64,000 nt of DNA. Origin: Megaustenia siamemsis. Its lineage: Eukaryota > Mollusca > Gastropoda > Stylommatophora > Ariophantidae. Both the position numbers and the translations under genes were made by a program. This document shows positions 10,751-22,129 of the stretch, piece by piece. The stretch's first letter is position 1, and every line of letters begins with the position of its first letter. Where the stretch lies: assembly GCA_032433765.1 (NCBI GenBank), contig JAVIAB010000124.1, positions 94,143,345 to 94,207,344 of the forward strand, in the 5' to 3' direction. The notes beneath the pieces are model-generated. The model saw only the letters and a program-made list of their open reading frames with translations. It was not told the DNA's origin and ran no database searches.

Positions 10751-10849
10751 CCACATTCTTTTCATCTTGATTCTGATACGCCTAAAATATCTATATTTAT
10801 TCGTTCTGCTTCTTGAATCAGATTTTCCAATTTCCCGTGATCAGTTAAC

Positions 10850-10853
<4 letters not shown>

Positions 10854-10908
<55 letters not shown>
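10854..10908. repeat. (AT)n microsatellite
   Basis: About 27 AT dinucleotides between two LINE palm fragments on the minus strand. Confidence 0.97.
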
Positions 10909-10909
<1 letters not shown>

Positions 10910-10914
10910 CTTGC

Positions 10915-11060
10915 TTATTCCTTGCATTGACAGATTTGCTCAGTGTATGGATTCAACAAGCTTGGTGATAGGATGCATCCCTGTCTCACTTCTCATTTTA
11001 TATCAATGGGTGTAGAGTTCTCTTTGTTATATTTTATTATTGTCGTTTGCTCCCGGTATA
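10915..11060 (-). mobile_element. LINE RT palm fragment
   Basis: Minus strand reads NSTPIDIK, one stop, then EVRQGCILSPSLLNPYTEQI. This is the RT motif 4 region (RQG-x-LSP). No palm catalytic FADD box survives next to it. Family not assigned; closest in style to the A family. Confidence 0.7.
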
Positions 11061-11329
11061 GATTACATATTAGTCGTATGTCCATGTCATCTTTGCTACT
11101 TGATTTACTTCGTAAGTTAAATACAATATCAGCCTTTATACAGTTAATATAATTCGTATTTCTTGATATACTTTGACAACACTGTTTAAATATTTTTGAT
11201 AGTGGCTTGATAAGTAATTACTACAGCGGCGATTTTTGTATTAGTTCATTGGCTCGTTGAGCTTCTATTATGTGTTGTAATGCTGTTATTGTTGGTCCCT
11301 ACTGTCGGGCATCTGTAGTGAAATGTATG

Positions 11330-11700
11330 ACGCATTCATGCTCGCAGAGAGATGTCCTTTGACGAATGATTTAGCGACGACCCCGCACAAGCAGTGGGCC
11401 TGGGGGGGGGGGGGGGGGGGGGGGAGGAGAGAAAATGAAGATAAAACTCTACAGTGAGTCCATCCGGCCCAGGCGTTTTGTTCTTTTGCATGGCTCTCAC
11501 TGAGGTCGTCAAATCCGCGAGTGTTATCTCAGCGTTCAATGATTAGTTGTCTGTTTCTATCAATAATAATGTCTTCTTGTTTATAAAGCTTCCGGTAGTA
11601 ATACTCGAAAGCTTTGGCAATCTCTGCTGTGTCCGTTTGTTTCTTCTTCTTCTACGATCTTTGCTCTTTAAATCTATGACTCCGGACTCTCTTATGATGG
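11330..11700 (-). mobile_element. G-family LINE fragment, RT N-terminal region
   Basis: Minus strand reads AKAFEYYYRKLYKQE (about 11575-11620), then ITLADLTTSVRAMQKNKTPG at 11470-11535 with PGPDGLTVEFY, the RT motif 1 region typical of L1/Tx1-like elements (inference). It ends in a G23 tract (11402-11424) that encodes prolines on minus. Confidence 0.7.
11402..11424 (+). repeat. G23 homopolymer
   Basis: Twenty-three consecutive G followed by aggagagaaaatg. The G17 tract is followed by a similar purine run (agaagggagaat). Confidence 0.95.
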
Positions 11701-11812
11701 TAATCTTCCTCTCTCTTCAGCTAATTTGTCTGCGCGTTCGTTTCCGTGTACATTACTGTGTGATGGTACCCACTGGTTGACCACTCTCTGGAAGTTATTG
11801 CACAGTTATTGG
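11690..11812 (-). mobile_element. D-family LINE fragment (RNase H)
   Basis: A short RNase H segment whose + strand text (ctaatttgtctgcgcgttcg, tgatggtacccactgg, tctggaagttattgcac) matches 3090-3185. It ends at repeat R. Confidence 0.7.
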
Positions 11813-12003
11813 CTGTGTTCACTTTCTGTGCGGTTTCGCTTTATGTCTTTTGCCGTGTGCTGAGACTGCTATGATGGTGACTACAGATACCTTTCTTTGT
11901 TTGGGAGATGAGTTAGTAATTCGGATGATTCCACTGGCACGGGAGGTTGAGCAATTATGGATATTAATTTTTTTTGCAGTGATACCGGGACCTTAGATAA
12001 CCA
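11813..12003 (-). repeat. Repeat R, uninterrupted copy
   Basis: Contains in one piece the two halves that flank the D-family LINE at 2640 and 4370, joined by a single ttatgtcttt at about 11850. It therefore represents the empty target site. Minus strand is open as RITNSSPKQRKVSVVTIIAV and HGKRHKAKPHRK, a basic peptide I cannot assign. Confidence 0.75.
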
Positions 12004-12009
12004 AAGAAC

Positions 12010-12848
12010 CAAAGTTGCCCCATTTTAGTTTCTCTTCCTGGGAGGTGGGTGTGGACCACATTGTCCTTCTCAGGTCAGTAAAACTGGGGGCAATCCTGGA
12101 GAACATGTTTTGTTGTCATGTAATCCAGTGTACAGTGGCATTGGCTGGTAGTTCCTATTTTGAGTTTGGTGAACATGTGGTTTCTCATTCTGGTGTGGCC
12201 AGTACGTAGGCGAAGTATGATGACTTGATCCCTCCTTGATAGTTGGAGGAGTGTTCTTGTTTCCATTTTCATGATACTTTCCTTTGATGATGGATTTGGC
12301 TTCATCGTAGCTGACCAGATGGTTCTCTTGTGGTAATCTACCTCTCTCTTTAGCTAATTTGTCTGCGCGTTCGTTCCCGTGTATATTACAGTGTGATGGG
12401 ACCCACTGAATGACTACTCTCTGGAAGTTATTGCACCGCTGGTAAGGGTTGTTCTCAAGTCATCTAGCTCACTTTTCCTGAGGAATTTGTGCACGTTACT
12501 TTTGTGTTGGATAGCAAGTTTTGCAGCGTCTTTGAGGGCTTTCGTGTATATTACAGTGTGATGGTACCCACTGAATGACTACTCTCTGGAAGTTATTGCA
12601 CAGCGGGTAAGGGTTGTTCTCAAGTCATTTAGCTCACTGATCCTGAGGATCTTGTGCACGTTACTTTTGTGTTGGATAGCAAGTTTTGCAGCGTCTTTGA
12701 GGGCTTCAGTTTCTGCTTTAAAGTTGTTTGAGAATTTCCCAGTAGCTATTGACTTGGTGATCTCTTCTTTGTTATTCAGCCTCAAAAAAACACACCCCTC
12801 CTCCATTTCTGGTGGCGTTTGTAGCAGAGCCATCTGCTATGTGTGAAG
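12010..12848 (-). mobile_element. D-family LINE fragment with 165-bp internal duplication
   Basis: Minus strand: RNase H N-terminal half at 12579-12833 (SIATGKFSNNFKAETEALKD), RNase H C-terminal region at 12300-12420, and the C-terminal segment at 12075-12305 (SRRDQVIILRLRTGHTRMRN). A 165-bp block starting gtgtatattacagtgtgatgg is repeated in tandem (12379-12543 and 12544-12708), so part of RNase H is present twice. Multiple frame breaks. Confidence 0.8.
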
Positions 12849-12866
12849 TTTGTGGAAAGCATTAGC

Positions 12867-13300
12867 GTGTAAATTTACTATTTTTAGTGATTTCATGGTC
12901 GTATCCATAAAAAAAAATGGCTGGGGGTGAATCTCATAAAAGTGATTTTTTATTCAAAATATTGCTATGAGGATGTCTAATATGAAGTTTTGGGAAAGCC
13001 AAGAGGTTAAATTTAATTTTTTTTTTTTTTTTACAGTTTCATAGTCGTATCCCTAAAAGTGATCAAGGGGTAAAAATTCATAAAAATGATTTTTAAGTAA
13101 ATTTTTGCTACGTGGATGCCTTAAATAAAGTTTGAGGTAAGCCTAGAGGTTAAATTTTATTTTTTTAACAGTTTCATAGGCGTATCCATAAAAAATGGCT
13201 GGGGGTGAAATTCATAAAAGTGATTTTTTTATTCAAAATCTTGCTATGAGGTAGTCTAATATGAAGTTTGAAGTAGGCCTAGAGTGTAAATTTACTATTT
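12867..13300. repeat. Three-unit AT-rich tandem repeat, 134-148 bp
   Basis: Three diverged units each carrying a block like tttcatagtcgtatccataa (12887, 13036 and 13170), a tggctgggggtgaaattcat-type block and a ttgctatgagg-type block. Units one and three are closest. It is flanked on both sides by D-family LINE fragments. No coding potential. Confidence 0.8.
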
Positions 13301-13304
13301 TTAG

Positions 13305-13825
13305 TGTTTTCTCTCTCTCTGCGATCAAGACTCAATCAGAGTAGGATTCCAGACTCTTTCATGAAGTCATCTGTCTGTTTAAGTGAATCGATTGCCCCAT
13401 ATAGTTTTTCTTCCAGGGAGGTGGGCGTGGACCACATTGCTCTTCTCATGAATGTGTACTGGAGGCAATCCTGTAGAACATGTTTTGTAATCATATTGTC
13501 CAGTGTACAGTGGCATAGGCCGGTTGTACCTATTTTGAATTTAGTGAACATGTGATTTTTCATTCTATTGTGACCAGTGCGTAGACGAAGTATAATGACT
13601 TGATCCCTCCTTGATAGTTGATGGTATCCGTCTCCCTCGTTATGCTTTGGATGTTCTCGTTCCATTTTTCATGGCACTGGCCTTTGAGGATGGATTTGGA
13701 TTCATCATAACTGAGCGGATGGTTCTCGTATGGTAATCTCCCACCCTCTTTAGCTGATTTGTCTGCGCGTCCGTTCCCGTGTTTATCACAGTGTTAAGGT
13801 ATCCACTGAATGACTACTCTTTGGG
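13305..13825 (-). mobile_element. D-family LINE 3' end
   Basis: Minus frame 13336-13665 reads SRRDQVIILRLRTGHNRMKN, FTKFKIGTTGLCHCTLDNM and ends ESGILL, nearly the same as 2668-2895. Upstream on minus is the RNase H tail (KEGG region near 13750). The 3' tail is the same (GA)n seen at 2641. The element is 5'-truncated at about 13825. Confidence 0.85.
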
Positions 13826-13933
13826 AAAAGCAAACCCTCACGTGGGAAACAACAGGTAAGAGGAAAAGAGGCCGACCCAGAGAGCCACTGGGGAGAACAT
13901 TGATGAGTGAGGCAAGAGCAGCAGGAATCAGCT
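13826..13933 (+). mobile_element. Short LINE C-terminal fragment
   Basis: The + strand reads EKQTLTWETTGKRKRGRPRE then RTLMSEARAAGIS, the K-R-x-RGRP motif found at the C-terminus of many LINE ORF2 proteins. It is squeezed between the D-family LINE and the start of the 2.3-kb array. Confidence 0.65.
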
Positions 13934-15140
13934 CCACATGTGCATGTAGTTGAGGTACCGATCTTGAATTTTGTAGACACGTGATTGTGGAGTCAATTGT
14001 GTCCTGTTCTAATGCGTATAATGATAACTTGTTCCCATCTATTCATATTATGAAAGGCATCCTGATTTGGAGCATTTGATCTTCTGATTGATTTGGTTAT
14101 CTGTATCTTATGATGGTATGTAACCGGCACATCTGGTTGTGTGCCTGTTACACCTTCTTTTGAAAGCTGTTCTGTTCTCTTATTTCATGGTATTCCATAG
14201 TGAAATGGGATCCACTACAGGGCAATCCTGTGGTCTTTGTAGAGTTCAGTCAATAAAGTTTGCAGATGTATAAACTTTCTGGATTGCAGTGCCTGGAGCA
14301 CTGATCTTGCATCTGTCAAAAATTCTACAGGCTGTGGGCTAAGATTACTGTTCAGCAGTTTTTTTTTTCGATTGCCAACTTTATTGCTTGCATTTCTGCA
14401 TCGCAATTGTGTTAATATTTCCCTGTTGCTATCTTATCCATATCCCTAGTGTTATTTTTGAGTACTCTATGTAGACCACTAGTCCCCCTTTCTTTTCTAT
14501 ATAATGATCGACTCACCGCACAGAGACATTATAAACACCCTATATAACACTTTTTACTACAAGTTTGATAAACTATTTAGAACTGAATTCTCAATAATTT
14601 TAAATTGAAAATGAATGACTGTCTCTCTATTTTAATGCTTGAGATGTAATTGTCTATGGCTATTTTCATAACAGGATTTTAAGCTGCTTTCATTTTCATA
14701 TTAACATTATTAACTGTTTCTTTCTTAATAGATGACTTTTAAATGTACCTTTTTTCATACTAAGATTTTAAACTGCTTTTATCTTCATGCTAGTATTTTA
14801 AATTGTCTCTCTGGACATATAGGATTTTCAAAAGGTTAACGTTTGATGCTAGAAATATAAACTCTCTCAACTCTCTCAACTCCTACTTTATAATCGCTAT
14901 CTATTAATGCTAGAAATTTAAAATGTCTATCTCTCATTCTCGTTCTTCTATCTCCATGTTAATGTTTAATAATTATAACTGCATCTCTCTTTTTCGCTCT
15001 CTCTTAATGTTAGACTTTTAAACTGCCAATCTCCCGCACCAGTGACATGAATTATGTGCAATTGTCTATCTCCAACTCCTCTCCCTTTTTCTACTACAAT
15101 TTTGAAATTTCAACTGCATAGTATTTTCCTAGTTTGTTTT

Positions 15141-15146
<6 letters not shown>

Positions 15147-15194
<48 letters not shown>

Positions 15195-15195
15195 A
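15147..15195. repeat. (CT)n tract of array unit 1
   Basis: CT-dinucleotide run. Equivalent runs are at about 17452-17514, 19770-19834, 22091-22129, 24389-24413, 26672-26719, 28976-29022, 31283-31329 and 33590-33646. Flanks come in two types, tttttattct and tttttaaactta. The second is found in the runs at 22.1, 24.4 and 33.6 kb. Confidence 0.9.
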
Positions 15196-16039
15196 ACATT
15201 GTCTTTTCTAGACTCTACATTGAAGTGATGAGACGGCATCAGCTAATTTGTGTAAATTAACTTCTTTGGATCTGTGATCTATAAAAATGTTTAGAAACAT
15301 TAAACTGTTGATTATCAGCTAAGAAATATAATAATTCATTGAAGAATATATATTTAAATGTTGCATAATATTTACATGCATGGTTCGTTCTAACATATCA
15401 AACTTAAATGCAAAAAAGTGATTCACCGTTGTATTGTAGATGAAAATGTTAATATAAACTTATAGGCTTCAGAAATTAAAAGTTAACTTGCTTTTTTTTT
15501 ATAAGGGAAGCAACTCATTTTATATTAATATTTAAGAATTGTTTATGAGTCGATATATTGTAATTGTAAATTGTCAAAAGTTTTATTCTTATGCATATTG
15601 TTCTCAAGAAAATTATTTTCTCGTAAAATTTGCAAGGTCTTTGAAAATTTCTATAAGAAATTGCAAATCATAAAGTATCAAAATAAAAGACATGTACCTT
15701 TCCTTAATGTGTGCTTGCAAATAATTATTTATATTTTCTCTCAAAAATTTAAAGTTATCTTCCTATGCTCACAGAAAAGTCAGCTTCTGGTTTAAATAAG
15801 AAAACGAGGTGTATAAAATCCGATACAGTGAACATATTTTTGAAATTGTATGAAATTGTATATAAAATGTGTGTTATTTATCTAGATACTACTGCTGTTG
15901 GCTGGCTTGTATTAGGTAAAGAAGCTGTTCACACGATGAAGCTGTGATTACAGCATGTGTTCAAAATATCCAGCACAGGGCTGAAGATATTTTGAGACCT
16001 GTCTCTTACTATTTTCGAAAACCTTCTGGATCTATATAT

Positions 16040-16790
16040 CAATCTTTCGTTAGCCTGAAGTATTGCCTGTAACTGCAATGTCGTTTCCTGTATAAATGTT
16101 ATCGTCTTTTGTCATTCTTGTAGAGGTGCATGTAGTTTTGTCGGTAGTGTTGTATTAATGGTATAAGTGGACTTTCCTCAGTCTACTATATTCAGTGCAT
16201 TCTTGAAATGCACGTCCCGCTGTCTGTGGCGCCTTTCCACATGTACGTACATGTAGTTGAGGTACCGATCTTGAATTTTGTAGACACGTGACTGTGGAGT
16301 CAATTGTGTCCTGTTCTAATGCGTATAATGATAACTTGTTCCCATCTATTCATATTATGAAAAGCATCCTGATTTGGAGCATTTAATCTTCTGATTGATT
16401 TGGTTATCTGTATCTTATGATGGTATGTAACCGGCACATCTGGTTGTGTGCCTGTTACACCTTCTTTTGAAAGCTGTTCTGTTCTCTTATTTCATGGTAT
16501 TCCATAGTGAAATGGGATCCACTACAGGGCAATCCTGTGGTCTTTGTAGAGTTCAGTCAATAAAGTTTGCAGATGTATATACTTTCTGGATTGCAGTGCC
16601 TGTAGCACTGATCTTGCATCTGTCAAAAATTCTACAGGCTGTGGGCTAAGATTACTGTTCAGCAGTTTTTTTTCGATTGCCAACTTTATTGCTTGCATTT
16701 CTGCATCGCAATTGTGTTAATATTTCCCTGTTGCTATCTTATCCATATCCCTAGTGTTATTTTTGAGTACTCTATGTAGACCACTAGTCC
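16040..16790 (-). mobile_element. H-family LINE segment captured in the array unit (example unit)
   Basis: Minus strand, from right: RNase H remnant with a TDARSVLQALQSRKF-like sequence (clearest at 14215-14406 and 34940-35143), then ELYKDHRIALLWIP-like, a frameshifted linker, then RWEQVIIIR-like and FKI(Q/G)-type segments. It ends at the LINE 3' terminus near 16046 (aacgaaag on minus). It matches 8475-8886. The same segment recurs in all units. Stops in every copy rule out function. Confidence 0.8.
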
Positions 16791-17448
16791 CCCTTTATTT
16801 TCTATATAATGATCGACTCACCGCACAGAGACATTATAAACACCCTATATAACACTTTTTACTACAAGTTTGATAAACTATTTAGAACTGAATTCTCAAT
16901 AATTTTAAATTGAAAATGAATGACTGTCTCTCTATTTTAATGCTTGAGATGAAATTGTCTATGGCTATTTTCATAACAGGATTTTAAGCTGCTTTCATTT
17001 TCATATTAACATTATTAACTGTTTCTTTCTTAATAGATGACTTTTAAATGTACCTTTTTTCATACTAAGATTTTAAACTGCTTTTATCTTCATGCTAGTA
17101 TTTTAAATTGTCTCTCTGGACATATAGGATTTTCAAAAGGTTAACGTTTGATGCTAGAAATATAAACTCTCTCAACTCTCTCAACTCCTACTTTATAATC
17201 GCTATCTATTAATGCTAGAAATTTAAAATGTCTATCTCTCATTCTCGTTCTTCTATCTCCATGTTAATGTTTAATAATTATAACTGCATCTCTCTTTTTC
17301 GCTCTCTCTTAATGTTAGACTTTTAAACTGCCAATCTCCCGCACCAGTGACATGAATTATGTGCAATTGTCTATCTCCAACTCCTCTCCCTTTTTCTACT
17401 ACAATTTTGAAATTTCAACTGCATAGTATTTTCCTAGTTTGTTTTTAT

Positions 17449-17515
<67 letters not shown>

Positions 17516-19768
17516 ACATTGTCTTTTCTATACTCTACAGTAAAGTGATGAGACGGCATCAGCTAATTTGTGTAAATTAACTTCTTTGGACCTGTGATCT
17601 ATAAAAATGTTTGGAAACATTAAATTGTTGATTATCAGCTAAGAAATATAATAATTTTTTGAAGAATATATATTTAAATGTTGCATAATATTTACATGCA
17701 TGGTTCGTTCTAACATATCAAACTTAAATGCAAAAAAGTGATTCACCGTTGTATTGTAGATGAAAATGTTAATATAAACTTATAGGCTTCAGAAATTAAA
17801 AGTTAACTTGCTTTTTTTTATAAGGGAAGCAACTCATTTTATATTAATATTTAAGAATTGTTTATGAGTCGATATATTGTAATTGTATATTGTCAAAAGT
17901 TTTATTCTTTTGCATATTGTTTCCAAGAAAATTATTTTCTAGTATAATTTGCAAGGTCTTTAAAAATTTCTATAAGAAATTGCAAATCATAAAGTATCAA
18001 AATAAAAGACATGTACCTTTCCTTAATGTGTGCTTGCAAATAATTATTTATATTTTCTCTCAAAAATTTAAAAGTTATCTTCCTTTGCTCACAGAAATGT
18101 CAACTTCTGTCTTAAATAAGAAAACGAGCTGTATAAAATCCGATACAATGAACATATGTTTGAAGTTATATGAAATTGTATATAACATGTGTGTTATTTA
18201 TCTAGATACTACTGCTGTTGGCTGGCTTGTATTAGGTAAAGAAGCTGTTCACACGATGAAGCTGTGATTACAGCATGTGTTCAAAATATCCAGCACAGGG
18301 CTGAAGATAATTTGAGACCTGTCTCTTACTATTTTCGAAAACCTTCTGGATCTATATATCAATCTTTCGTTAGCCTGAAGTATTGCCTGTAACTGCAATG
18401 TCGTTTCCTGTATAAATGTTACCGTCTTTTGTCATTCTTGTAGTGGTGCATGTAGTTTTGTCGGTAGTGTTGTATTAATGGTATAAGTGGACTTTCCTCA
18501 GTCTACTATAGTCAGTGCATTCTTGAAATGCACGTCCCGCTGTCTGTGGCGCCTTTCCACATGTACGTACATGTAGTTGAGGTACCGATCTTGAATTTTG
18601 TAGACACGTGACTGTGGAGTCAATTGTGTCCTGTTCTAATGCGTATAATGATAACTTGTTCCCATCTATTCATATTATGAAAGGCATCCTGATTTGGAGC
18701 ATTTGATCTTCTGATTGATTTGGTTATCTGTATCTTATGATGGTATGTAACCGGCACATCTGGTTGTGTGCCTGTTACACCTTCTTTTGAAAGCTGTTCT
18801 GTTCTCTTATTTCATGGTATTCCATAGTGAAATGGGATCCACTACAGGGCAATCCTGTGGTCTTTGTAGAGTTCAGTCAATAAAGTTTGCAGATGTATAA
18901 ACTTTCTGGATTGCAGTGCCTGGAGCACTGATCTTGCATCTGTCAAAAATTCTACAGGCTGTGGGCTAAGATTACTGTTCAGCAGTTTTTTTTCGATTGC
19001 CAACTTTATTGCTTGCATTTCTGCATCGTAATTGTGTTAATATTTCCCTGTTGCTATCTCATTCATATCCCTAGTGTTATTTTTGAGTACTCTATGTAGA
19101 CCACTAGTCCCCGTTTCTTTTTTATATAATGATCGACTCACCGCACAGAGACATTATAAACACCCTATATAACAATTTTTACTACAAGTTTGATAAACTA
19201 TTTAGAACTTGATTCTCAATAATTTAAAATTGAAAATGAATGACTGTCTATCTATTTGAATGCTTGAGATGTAATTGTCTATCGCTACTTTCATAACAGG
19301 ATTTTAAGCTGCTTTCATTTTCATATTAACATTATTAACCGTTTCTTTCTTAATAGATGACTTTTAAATGTACCTTTTTTCATACTAAGATTTTAATCTG
19401 CTTTTATCTTGATGCTAGTATTTTAAATTGTCTCTCTGGACATATAGGATTTTCAAAAGGTTAACGTTTGATGCTAGAAATATAAACTCTATCAACTCTC
19501 TCAACTCCTACTTTATAATCTCTTTCTATTAATGCTAGATATTTAAAATGTCTATCTCTCATTCTCGTTCTTCTATCTCTATGTTAATGTTTAATAATTA
19601 TAACTGCATCTCTCTTTTTCGCTCTCTCTTAATGTTAGACTTTTAAACTGCCAATCTCCCGCACCAGTGACATGAATTATATGCAATTGTCTATCTCCAA
19701 CTCCTCTCCCTTTTTCTACTATAATTTTGAAATTTCAACTGCATAGTATTTTCCTAGTTTGTTTTTAT

Positions 19769-19835
<67 letters not shown>

Positions 19836-22088
19836 ACATTGTCTTTTCTAGACTCGACAGTGAAGTGATGAGACGGCATCAGCTAATTTGTGTAAATTAA
19901 CTTCTTTGGACCTGTGATCTATAAAAATGTTTAGAAACATTAAATTGTTGATTATCAGCTAAGAAATATAATAATTTTTTGAAGAATATATATTTAAATG
20001 TTGCATAATATTTACATGCATGGTTCGTTCTAACATATCAAACTTAAATGCAAAAAAGTGATTCACCGTTGTATTGTAGATGAAAATGTTAATATAAACT
20101 TATAGGCTTCAGAAATTAAAAGTTAACTTGCTTTTTTTATAAGGGAAGCAACTCATTTTATATTAATATTTAAGAATTGTTTATGAGTCGATATATTGTA
20201 ATTGTAAATTGTCAAAAGTTTTATTCTTTTGCATATTGTTTCCAAGAAAATTATTTTCTAGTACAATTTGCAAGGTCTTTGAAAATTTCTATAAGAAATT
20301 GCAAATCATAAAGTATCAAAATAAAAGACATGTACCTTTCCTTAATGTGTGCTTGCAAATAATTATTTATATTTTCTCTCAAAAATTTAAAGTTATCTTC
20401 CTTTGCTCACAGAAAAGTCAACTTCTGTCTTAAATAAGAAAACGAGCTGTATAAAATATGATACAGTGAACATATTTTTGAAATTATATGAAATTGTATA
20501 TAAAATGTGTGTTATTTATCTAGATACTACTGCTGTTGGCTGGCTTGTATTAGGTAAAGAAGCTGTTCACACGATGAAGCTGTGATTACAGCATGTGTTC
20601 AAAATATCCAGCAGAGGGCTGAAGATAATTTGAGACCTGTCTCTTACTATTTTCGAAAACCTTCTGGATCTATATATCAATCTTTCGTTAGCCTGAAGTA
20701 TTGCCTGTAACTGCAATGTCGTTTCCTGTATAAATGTTACCGTCTTTTGTCATTCTTGTAGTGGTGCATGTAGTTTTGTCGGTAGTGTTGTATTAATGGT
20801 ATAAGTGGACTTTCCTCAGTCTACTATATTCAGTGCATTCTTGAAATGCACGTCCCGCTGTCTGTGGCGCCTTTCCACTTGTACGTACATGTAGTTGAGG
20901 TACCGATCTTGAATTTTGTAGACACGTGACTGTGGGGTCAATTGTGCCCTGTTCTAATGCGTATAATGATAACTTGTTCCCATCTATTCATATTATGAAA
21001 GGCATCCTGATTTGGAGCATTTGATCTTCTGATTGATTTGGTTATCTGTATCTTATGATGGTATGTAACCGGCACATCTGGTTGTGTGCCTGTTACACCT
21101 TCTTTTGAAAGCTGTTCTGTTATCTTATTTCATGGTATTCCATAGTGAAATGGTATCCACTACAGGGCAATCCTGTGGTCTTTGTAGAGTTCAGTCAATA
21201 AAGTTTGCAGATGTATAAACTTTCTGGATTGCAGTGCCTGGAGCACTGATCTTGCATCTGTCAAAAATTCTACAGGTTGTGGGCTAAGATTACTGTTCAG
21301 GAGTTTTTTTTCGATTGCCAACTTTATTGCTTGCATTTCTGCATCGTAATTGTGTTAATATTTCCCTGTTGCTATCTTATCCATATCCCTAGTGTTATTT
21401 TTGAGTACTCTATGTAGACCACTAGTCCCCGTTTCTTTTCTATATAATGATCGACTCACCACAAATGACATTATAAACACCCTATATAACAATTTTTACT
21501 ACAAGTTTGATAAACTATTTAGAACTTGATTCTCAATAATTTAAAATTGAAAATGAATGACTGTCTATCTATTTTAATGCTTGAGATGTAATTGTCTGTC
21601 GCTATTTTCATAACAGGATTTTAAGCTGCTTTCATTTTCATATTAACATTATTAACCGTTTCTTTCTTAATAGATGACTTTTAAATGTACCTTTTTTCAT
21701 ACTAAGATTTTAAACTGCTTTTATCTTCATACTAGTATTTTAAATTGTCTCTCTGGACATATAGGATTTTCAAAAGGTTAACGTTTGATGCTAGAAATAT
21801 AAACTCTCTCAACTCTCTCAACTCCTACTTTATAATCTCTATCTATTAATGTTAGAAATTTAAAATGTCTATCTCTCATTCTCGTTCTTCTATCTCTATG
21901 TTAATGTTTAATAATTATAACTGCATCTCTCTTTTTCGCTCTCTCTTAATGTTAGACTTTTAAACTGCCAATCTCCCGCACCAGTGACATGAATTATATG
22001 CAATCGTCTATCTCCAACTCCTCTCCCTTTTTCTACTACAATTTTGAAATTTCAACTGCATAGTATTTTCCTAGTTTGTTTTTAAACT

Positions 22089-22129
<41 letters not shown>

